Shown here: positions 56,247 to 64,000 of the stretch, in pieces
Position numbering within the stretch: position 1 is the stretch's first letter
Layout of the letters: every line of letters starts with the position of its first letter
Made by a program: the position numbers and the translations under genes
The notes under the pieces: model-generated
Database searches by the model: none
What the model saw: only the letters and a program-made list of their open reading frames with translations
Told to the model about the DNA's origin: nothing
Source: Hsuehochloa calcarea
Taxonomy: Eukaryota > Streptophyta > Magnoliopsida > Poales > Poaceae
Direction: 5' to 3'
Assembly: GCA_036346395.1 (NCBI GenBank)
Contig: CM070604.1
Span: 40,079,662 to 40,143,661 of the forward strand
Length of the DNA stretch: 64,000 nucleotides

Positions 56247-59200
56247 ATGGCATCCCCCGCACCGGCGTCCGACCGCGCCGCCCTACTCAAGGCATTCGAC
56301 GAGTCCCGCACCGGCGTCCGCGGCCTCGTCGAGTCCGGCGTCTCAACCGTCCCCGCGCTCTTCCTCCACCCCGGCCCCTACGCCTCCCTCCCACTCGCTC
56401 CCCCAGGCGTCTCCATCCCCGTCGTCGACCTCTCCCTCCCCGCACCCCTCGCCGCAGCCGCCGCGGCCGCGGCCGCCCGCGACTGGGGCTTCTTCCACCT
56501 TGTCAACTACCAGGCCCTCGTCCCCTCCGACTACCCCGCGCGGGCCCTCGCCGCGGTGCGCGCCTTCCACGAGCTCCCGCCCCGAGCGTGCCGCGCACTA
56601 CGGCCGCTCTGTGGAGGGCGGGGTCAACTACTCCTCCAACGTCGATCTGTACCGCTCCCCAGCCGCGAGCTGGCGCGACACCATCCAGGTCGCGCTCGGG
56701 CCCACGCGGCCCAACACGGCCCTCATCCCGCCCGTCTGCCGCGCCGAGATCCTCGACTGGGACGCGCACGCCACCGCCGTGGCCCGCGCCGTGATGGCGC
56801 TACTCTCCGAGGGGCTCGGGCTTGGGGCCGCGACGCTGGAGGAGGCCTCCTGCCTCGAGGGGAAGGCGATGGTCTGTCACTACTACCCGGTGTGCCCCGA
56901 GCCCGAGCGCACCATGGGCATCGTCCCGCACACCGACCCCGGCGTGCTCACCGTGCTCGCTCAGGACGGTGTCGGTGGCCTGCAGGTGAAGCACACCGAT
57001 GAGAATGGGAAGAGCTACTGGGTGGACGCTAAGCCTGTGCCCGGCGCGCTTGTGATCAATGTTGGGGACCTCTTGCAGGTAAAATGGGTTTGTTTGGTGC
57101 CCAAATGCTACCATTTGAATTCAATTCTGAATACAGTTTGCACGATCCAATTCAAGTCATATTTTTATTATCTAAACCCCGTGTGCTTCCAGTTCAGTTT
57201 AATCCACATCAATTAGGAACTCTGGACGCGCTCTAAATACTCTAGTCTGTGCACTGAACTTTAGCCTGTGAGCCTTTGAGTAGTTAGAACTACAGAACAT
57301 CTTTAGTTTCATCTGTTCAGAAAAAAGTCATAAAATTTGTTTTGACAGCAGATCTTGTGTAGGTAACTACATGTGCTGCATGAGCTGTACTAGCACACGG
57401 TCCATAGATGTTGAACCACACATGTTTGGTGTCATTTTTTCTCGCTTGTTGTGTACCCACCTGAAGTGTAGGAAATATGAAATAATTTTCCACGGTGTTA
57501 AAATTGATACAGTGGGAGTTTCAACTGTCCAAAAATTAAAGCTATGAGATATTTTATCTCCAAAGTTTGGCAAATTAGAGAGGCTACGAGTCTACGACTT
57601 AAGATGTCTCTTTATGGATGCTTTAATGAACCCCGCACGTACACATAAGGATATTAATAAACATGTGAATATCTCACTTAATCGCATAATCACTAGTTGG
57701 GAATAAAGCCATTAATTCCAACACAAAAATATGTACTAGGAACTGCTCTAAACTCTAAAGTGGCCCAGTTTTCTCTTAAGCAACATGTTCCAACATTCTA
57801 TCTTGTGCTCTTTCTTGGTAAAACCCACAAGCTGATCAGGATTTAAAGAACACATAGTACAAAAGATTTTCTCTGAGAACTCAGAAGTAATCAGTATTAA
57901 GAGAGGGAGTATTGCTGAAAACTGATATAGCTAATATGTTGACCACAAGATTAAAACAACAGAGAACTGGCAATAGATATACTAAATTCAAATTCTACCT
58001 AGTGCAATATCTTTGTAGTGCTATTCAAGGAGCAAATGTGAGCAGTTAAATATTAGGACAAAAGCAATTTTTTTACAATTTAATACTTGAAAGTGCGACA
58101 CATATCCACAGAACAATGGAGATCAGTAGTCACTATTTTTCCTAAGTATTCTAGATATAATTAAATGGTGAAAATAGAAAAGGAAAAGGCTGATGGAGAT
58201 CTCATGGAGAAAAAAAACAAGTAGCCTTCTGATTTTTGGAAACTATGCTGTTCCCGGTGGTCTTCTGGTCAACTTGTTTCTTTCTATTTTCTCACATTTT
58301 TGTGCTCCCTAGATCTTTCACAATCTCTAGTATCAATATTCGAGAGGGTTCTGGTTAAAATCTGGCCAAAAACTGGCCATGGTATCCATGATTGGAGTTT
58401 ACACACTGGGATCTTGAACCTTGCTCAGAGTGACTAAGAAGGTGGCAGCTCACGTCGATGCACTGTTCTACAAAAAAAAAACTACATGCCCCATATATGT
58501 TGTAGGAGGCCTGTGAGGTCTCTAGGTGATACAACACCATTATGATTTGTGTAGGGGCAATTTGGTGGCGATGGACCGGCATTTGGGTGTTAGATGGAGA
58601 GGGGGAGTGCAAGTGTGAATGGTTGATTGTATTGCACAGCCCAAAAGGCTATATATAGAGTACAAGGGACACACGAGACTAAACCCTAGAACAATAGGGA
58701 AATACCACAAATACCCTTAACACTCCCTTCAAATGCAAGACGTATGCAATAGTATTGCATTTGGAAAGGGCTGACACTAAAATATGAAAGATCTAAAATC
58801 CGAGTATTCATAATGTTGTGGTAGCGTACAGCTCTTGGAAAATACGTCGAGTATCAAAAGATCTCCTCCCATCTGGGGTTGTGTGGCAACCCATAAAGCA
58901 CAAGGTGCACGAGCTGTGAAGGTAGAGGCAAGTGGGAGCAAAGTCGACGGAGCAGACCGAAGCCCGAGACGGCGGCGGCGCAGTGCACAAGAAGCACAGC
59001 GGGGGCGTGGTGCAGAAGAAGCGCGACGGTCTTAAAAGCTCGGAGCGGCGGCTCAGAGAGAAGCGTCGGCATCATAATGATTTCTACGATCTGCAACGGT
59101 TCGAAGAGAAGAGCGGCGGCTGCTGCCATGCGGAAGGGAAGGAGGGCCACACTCGATCCAAGAGGACAGATCGTGACTAGAAAAGCAATCAGCCGATTGA

Positions 59201-61969
59201 CAAGAAATTTGTGGACTCGTACGGCTTATACGAACTCAAAGATAGTGTTACGGACTTAGATGGACTCAAATGGAAAAATGACTCAAAAGAGCAGTAGATA
59301 CTAGCAACAACAAGCTTTAATAGCGGAAGAAACTGTTGTGAGAAGCCAGAGCCGGAGAAATCGAAGCATAAGCTAAAGCTCTTTGTACTAGAGGACAAGC
59401 TAGGCCGATAGAGAATGGAGGCGGGTGAAGCGGGGCGGCTCGACTGATCTGGTTAAACCCGATCTACTCTTCTTCTCTGCTCCCATCTCGTCCTCTCTCC
59501 CTCTATCTGCCCCTCTCCACCAAAAAGCAGAAAGCGATCATGGCGCTCGCCAGTGGCGGCTCCGACGCGTCGCGGTATCGGAGGGCGGCCCAAGCGAGAG
59601 GAGGAGGCGGCGCGGACCGAGCAACGGCGTTGAGGCGGGCGGCGACGCAGAGGAGGCGGCGTAGAAAAGGACACCGGGCGGCCGTCTCGGGAGCCAAAGC
59701 GGCGGCCCGACCCATGGCGGATCTGGGCGGCGGTGATCAAGAAGACAACAGTGGGGTCGAGGCAACTAGATCATGCGGCGGTGCGGATGGCGTGAAGGTA
59801 GAGGAGGATAAGAGGAGCGGGGCGAGGTAGGAGAGGCGGCCCGAGGTTGAGGTGGCACATCAAAGGTGCGGTGGCGGGAAGGCGGCGCGATGGAGGGCGA
59901 TCGCGAGCCAACATAGCGGAGACCCGGCAATGGTGAAGCCAGCTACGCTTAGCGTGGTGAGTGTCCCCTTCCGGATCCAGGTTTGGCCGAGATTGAGGGC
60001 GACGACGACGGAGAGACTCGGATCCGATCGAGCGGTGGAGCGCAGCGCCCGAGGCCGCCTTCCCCCTCTGACAAGGTCGTCGGCGCTGAAATCGTAAGCG
60101 ACCGGGAGACGGGCATTGTGGCTGCTGCTGCTTGTACCGAGAAAAGACTACGACTAAGACTAAAGGTGGCCGCCCCCGGGAGTGGAGATTGCTCCTCCCG
60201 GGGGCAGCAGGCAGCAGAAGAGGTTGGAGGCTAGGATTTGAATCTTAGCTCTGATACCATGTTAGATGAAGAGGGGGGGGGGGGTTGGCAAATCTGAATG
60301 GTTGATTGTATTCCACAGTCCAAAGGGTTATATATAGAGCATAAAGGACACACAAGATTAAACCCTAGAACAATGGGGAAATACCACAGATACTCATTGG
60401 GGACAATGAAAGACAGCATGGAAGGAGGAGGGAAGGGAGCCGGAATGTCACTTCTGGTGGTTGAGAAAAGTTCACCACCGTCCTAATGGCTGGTGAACAA
60501 AGGCTTGAGAGACGTTTGAAGAATTATGAGTAGCAAAGCCATGTTGCCTGTGCATAAACACGATGTAGTCTCTAGCGTGCCCACTTGGCCAGCTAGAGTT
60601 GCACGAAGTATGAAGCCACACAGTCCAAGTTGCTGCGCAATAGTCTAAAGTCTCACGACAGCCATGCCATCAGAGGAGCAAGAGATGAACACAGGAGGAA
60701 GATAATGAGCGACATTTTCCTGAGGGAATCAAACACTGAACAACTTGTCCCTGAAAACCAGTTCATGACTTATGAGTAGCAAAGCCGTGTTGCCTGTGCA
60801 TAAACACGATGTAGTCTCTAGCGTGCACACTTGGCCAGCTAGAGCTGCACGAAGTATGAAGCCACACAGTCCAAGTTGCTGCGCAATAGTCTAAAGTCTC
60901 ACGACAGCCATGCCATCAGAGGAGCAAGAGAAGAACCATCATAAAGGTAGAGCTCCAGGACACAGCTCCATCCAAGTGCAGACAGGAGGAAGATAATGAG
61001 CGACATTTTCCTGAGGGAATCAAACACTGAACAACTTGTCCCTGAAAACCAGTTCATGACTTGCAACTGCCCGCCTCTTTCCAAAACTGAAAACTGGATG
61101 GTTAGAATTTTTTTAATTTTGCAGCTGAACAAAATTCAATTTAATATTGCGCTTGAGTTGGACATGCTGTTGTCGCTAGGAGTCAATTAGTAATAAATGA
61201 CAATAGATACTAGAAATAATAGAAATTAAAGTAGGTGTCAGGAAACATGTGAAGCTGAACAGAAGCTGTTGCTGAAGATAATAGCTTTGTGGATTGCATT
61301 CTTCCTCTGTCTCTCAGTTGTCATAATTTATTCCTATATAAAATGTATTTGGCTTGAGCTTAGTGCTCGTTTTGTACATTTCATTTTTCAATTAACAGAT
61401 TTACCAAGTCTGAAGATGAATATTGTGGTAATTGAATGCTGTTACGAGTCTAATTTTCACACCCCCCAAAAAAAAAAGATGAGGTTACCTGGAAAAGGAA
61501 ACCATCGCTTGAACAGAGCATAATAGCATGGTCATTTCATATTCTCTAGAGTATTTCTTTAGCTTGATGGTTTATACATAAGTATGTTTTCTGTTAGTCC
61601 GACAACTAAGACACCTAGAAGTATTGTTCCGCCGTGCACACCTTTAAGAAGCTATGTATTTCATAATGCCCATCACCGTATCTAACTTGTTTGTCAATCC
61701 TATCCTTTCATCAGATAATGTCCAACGATAAGTACAAGAGCGTGGAACACCGGGTGGTAATGAATTCGCATGAAGAAGCCAGAGTTTCAGTCGGCATCTT
61801 TTTCAATCCTGGGAAAAGAGGGGACTCAATTTTTTATGGACCGTTGCCAGAGCTGGTTTCTTCAGAAAACCCACCAAAGTACAGGAATTTTACAATGTCT
61901 GAATTTTTAGGGACCTTCTTTAAACGAGACCTTGCGAGCAAAGCTCTAATCGATTACTTCAAACTGTAA
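56247..61969 (+). CDS. 2-oxoglutarate/Fe(II)-dependent dioxygenase (ACC oxidase homolog/DOXC type), frameshifted in exon 1
   Basis: Exon 1 is 56247-57078, ending in GDLLQ before GT. Exon 2 is 61715-61969, starting after CAG and ending in TAA. The intron is phase 0. Total length is about 360 codons, normal for the family. The N-terminal DIOX_N domain reads 'SIPVVDLSLP' and 'DWGFFHLVN'. The jelly-roll core has 'HTDP' (Fe ligands His and Asp), 'SVEHRVV' (third ligand His) and 'ARVSVGIFF' (the R-x-S that holds 2-oxoglutarate). Such enzymes oxidise small metabolites in the cytosol; the substrate cannot be told. A CCCC run at 56580-56583 has one base too many, shifting the frame after 'FHELPP'. The protein is otherwise well preserved, so the shift may be a sequencing error or a recent mutation. 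After DWGFFHLVN the usual N-H-G-V is replaced by an atypical YQALVPSDY segment. Confidence 0.85.
57079..58582 (+). other. Intron 1, first part, no further gene
   Basis: This is AT-rich intron sequence from the GT donor to the TRIM-like insertion. I see no coding exon of the family and no clear transposon termini. Confidence 0.55.
58588..58722 (-). repeat. Left LTR (3' LTR) of the TRIM-like element
   Basis: 135 bp, TGTTAGATGG...CCTTAACA on the plus strand. It shares 'TGAATGGTTGATTGTATT', 'TATATATAGAG' and 'AAACCCTAGAACAAT' with the right LTR. Confidence 0.85.
60248..60259 (-). other. Primer-binding site (initiator tRNA-Met) of the TRIM-like element
   Basis: The minus strand TGGTATCAGAGC is a perfect match to the standard plant copia site and directly adjoins the LTR end at 60260. 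Confidence 0.88.
60260..60396 (-). repeat. Right LTR (5' LTR) of the TRIM-like element
   Basis: 137 bp with an expanded G-run near 60271 and a shortened end (GATACTCA instead of AATACCCTTAACA). TTGGG follows immediately. Confidence 0.85.
60524..61062. repeat. Tandem duplication in intron 1
   Basis: Unit 1 (60524-60769) and unit 2 (60770-61062) both run from 'TTATGAGTAGCAAAGCC' to 'CCAGTTCATGACTT' with few differences. Unit 2 has about 50 extra bases near 60931-60980. High similarity implies a recent event. Confidence 0.88.
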
Positions 61970-62480
61970 GATTATTCAAATGTAAAGTTTGAACTTCTGT
62001 ATCCATGGGATTGTTATGCTGATAATGTAAGCCACTTGTTCTACCTCATAAAAGCCATGCTCCTCTGTTTGTTGTACGATTTATACAGAACGCATCAAAT
62101 GGATGCTAGATTGTTTTTCATGACAAAATCACCATATTCCTACTGCATAATGCCCTAGGGTCTCCAAACATACTAAAACTTGCACCCACACTGGACAGGC
62201 CTTGCACGCACGTAGCAACTCACTTGGACATTTGTTCTTGCTTCACTCAAAAGGGTCAATCTAGGGTTATTACTTTTAGGATTGTTCCCTTATGTTTATG
62301 CAGTGACTCATCTAAACTCATTGCGCATTGGCCACCTCAAATTGGGAGGAGCGTCAGCGCTCAAGTATGTAGTCATTGCTTCCCCCACAAGTCTCGTGGT
62401 GGCGCGCGACAAGGCTGCTAGGGGCCAAGGGCTTTGTTGGGCACCGAATTGCCAACAGGTAGCGCACGATGTGAAACATT
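61970..62480. other. 3' flank of the dioxygenase gene, no gene
   Basis: It presumably contains the 3' untranslated region. No further domain or transposon terminus was identified. Confidence 0.4.
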
Positions 62481-62484
62481 TTGA

Positions 62485-62835
62485 GAGAAAAAAAATAAAC
62501 TCTCAAAAAATTTGCAATATTTTTTTTTTTAACTGGCCATGCATGAATCAACTAACATATGTTCCAAAAGAACAAGAGTTAGTTTTTGCAAAAAAAAACA
62601 ATCAACAGCCGGCAATATTTTTTTCATTGGTTGTAACATTTTCTTTCGACGGTTGTAATATTTTTTCAACGGGTCACAACAAAAAAAAATTGAAGGATGC
62701 AACGTATCGAAAACATCTGAAAAACATGTGCAACATTTTTTTTCAACGGTCGTAATATTTTTTTCAACGATCACAACGCATCAAAGTTCATAGAAGCAAC
62801 AATCAGACACTTGCAACAAAATTTTCAATAAAACG
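62485..62835. repeat. Degenerate 'GCAACATTTTTTTCAACGGT' repeats
   Basis: At least six imperfect copies of a 25-35 bp A/T-rich phrase built on CAAC(A/G), a T-run and CAACGGT occur here. Irregular spacing and homopolymers suggest an old repeat tract. No gene. Confidence 0.6.
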
Positions 62836-62889
62836 CAACATTGATATGATCACCATGCAACCAAAAAAATATCAGTTTCAATGGTACTT

Positions 62890-63337
62890 GCGATTGCTTG
62901 TGCGTGAGGAACTCCTTGCTGATGGTGCCCTTGAGGTAGATCCGATTCCTACTCTGCAACGGCTCGGGACTAATGGTGAAGTACGCAGCGCCGTTCTTCG
63001 ACCTCCCCCGCCTCCGGTCACTCATCCTCCTCTGTCGCGCCAAGACGACGGAGCGCACAACCACGACAGTAGCCTTGACTTCCTTGTCCTTGGCCGAACC
63101 GATGGCGCTATCGTCGTCGTCCTCGTCGGTGCTATCGTCGTCGTCGAAGGGGAGCTCCCACTGCTTCTCGAGCATGGACCTCTGCAGGAGGATGATGGTC
63201 TCGAGGGAGGACTCGAGCTTGAACTCGGCGGCATTGGGTGCCTGGGCAGGATTGGTGGGAGACGCGGGAGGTGGCGGCGGCGCGCGCTCTGCTGATCGAC
63301 TGCATGATGAGCTGTGGGAAAGTGAAGTGAATAGCAA
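62890..63337 (-). pseudogene. Fragment resembling a plastid RNA polymerase sigma factor exon
   Basis: Read leftwards from 63337, the frame gives a Ser/Pro-rich start, 'FKLESSLETIILLQRSMLEK', 'QWELPFDDDD', an acidic run, 'VLARQRRMSDRRRGRSKNGA' and 'NRIYLKGTISKEFLTHKQ'. This order is like the N-terminal, non-conserved half of plant SIG1-type sigma factors, just before conserved region 1.2. It breaks off at about 62900 into unrelated sequence. Sigma regions 2-4 are absent, so it is a duplicated or captured exon rather than a working gene. The family call is from memory of plant sigma factors. Confidence 0.5.
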
Positions 63338-63339
63338 AG

Positions 63340-64000
63340 TTAGATGAGGAATGAGTGGTTAGGAGTAGCGCGTGAGAAAAAAGTGAAGCGAACAGAAAAT
63401 TTAGAGAAAGAGCATCCGATCAGTAGGTGTCAAATTTGTTTTTAGATGGGAGTGGCGGCGACGGTTTAAGTGGTGGAGCGTGGACGAGCAGTGGAACTAC
63501 AACAACGAATGCCTTCGGAAGTACGTAGGGAGGCAGAGTGCCAGCTTGCTATGTGGGATGGGGACAGAGGATAGACGGCGGATGCAAGGGTGGAAACGGA
63601 TTTGGTAAGAATCGAATAGCAGTGAAACCACATTCGTATTCATATTTTACTATTTCAAATAAGATCGAATTAGAATTAAATATTTACTCAATTCGATCGG
63701 ATCCAGATATCCACGTAACTTGTGTATTGTGAAGATAATAATGGTATTTTCACCTCGTACTAATCATTGTATTTTACTTATTTCACCTAAAGACCACGTG
63801 AATTCACATTAAATAGAAAAAAAACTTGTCTAACTAATTAGACATATTGCAATAAAATATATATATTGCTTCATCGAATTCGAATAAGAATATAAATAGT
63901 TTGGTTAATATAACATTTCGGATAGGAAAAGTCCTTACCAGATTCATATCTATATTTTTCATGCAAATTCGAATACAAATAGTTAAGAATTTGCTAATCG
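63340..64000. other. AT-rich end of the window, no gene
   Basis: 'CGAATTCGAATAAGAATA'-type phrases recur from 63620 to 63980. Similar phrases appear at 54700-54850, which suggests fragments of one dispersed repeat family. No coding signal. Confidence 0.4.

Larger units (their letters stand above)
58588..60396 (-). mobile_element. TRIM-like non-autonomous copia element in the intron
   Basis: 1809 bp with TTGGG target duplications at 58583-58587 and 60397-60401. LTRs of 135 and 137 bp (58588-58722, 60260-60396) begin TGTTAGAT on the plus strand. The minus-strand primer site TGGTATCAGAGC (60259-60248) abuts the right LTR, and GAAGGGAG next to the left LTR is the polypurine tract. The interior (1.5 kb, GC-rich at 59550-60230) has no gag-pol. 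Short ORFs there are not recognisable; a captured host sequence is possible. Confidence 0.85.

Noticed and set aside
56117..56794. 225-codon Arg/Pro-rich ORF overlapping the dioxygenase exon
   Set aside because: Shadow frame of a GC-rich exon; the dioxygenase frame carries the conserved motifs.

Overview
This window looks like a repeat-rich stretch of a grass (Poaceae) nuclear genome. Oryza or a close relative is my inference, from CACTA elements with TCACAGACGGTT subterminal repeats, long LTR retrotransposons, captured plant gene fragments and one GC-rich monocot-type gene. Nothing prokaryotic is present. Only one host gene looks near-intact. It is a 2-oxoglutarate/Fe(II)-dependent dioxygenase on the + strand at 56247-61969, and it carries a one-base frameshift in exon 1.

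Left third (1-23515). A minus-strand CACTA transposon gene (1-94 and 17193-18801, upstream region to about 20600) is split by a 17.1 kb LTR retrotransposon 'A' (95-17192, target duplication AGTCA). Element A has LTRs of about 3.4 kb, an initiator-Met-like primer site, a decayed gag with three zinc knuckles, a decayed integrase and a polypurine tract. Its 3' LTR was hit twice more: by a 3.8 kb CACTA element (9130-12910, duplication CCA) and by a solo LTR 'B' (15066-16879, duplication GTCTA). A tnp2-type transposase tail (21081-21538) is cut by another LTR 'C' (from 21539). LTR C carries a row of four short hairpins.

Middle (23516-40124). A minus-strand Tat-like Ty3/gypsy element has 0.9 kb LTRs, a tRNA-Asp-like primer site, gag, protease, RT (YVDD intact), two RNase H regions and integrase. 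On the opposite strand between pol and the 3' LTR lies a multi-exon coiled-coil antisense gene. The antisense part recurs to the right of the second LTR, so this is a tandem, LTR-sharing arrangement truncated at 40124. The LTRs and the antisense gene's introns carry many short hairpins (GTCGTA ... TACGAC) whose arms vary together. The right-hand copy shows a peculiar CAG->CG and CTG->TCG/CG difference pattern.

Right middle (40244-54662). Truncated LTR A copies in both orientations surround a Pack-CACTA-like element (43222 to about 47219). It holds fragments of at least four cellular genes: TOC34 GTPase, beta'-COP, FEN1 and an NPH3/BTB protein. Next to it is a minus-strand Ty1/copia fragment that has lost its RT.

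Right end (54663-64000). The dioxygenase gene has a TATA box and two exons separated by a 4.6 kb intron. The intron holds a 1.8 kb TRIM-like copia element (58588-60396, duplication TTGGG) and a local tandem duplication. Downstream is a minus-strand fragment resembling a plastid RNA polymerase sigma factor exon. The rest is AT-rich repeat debris.
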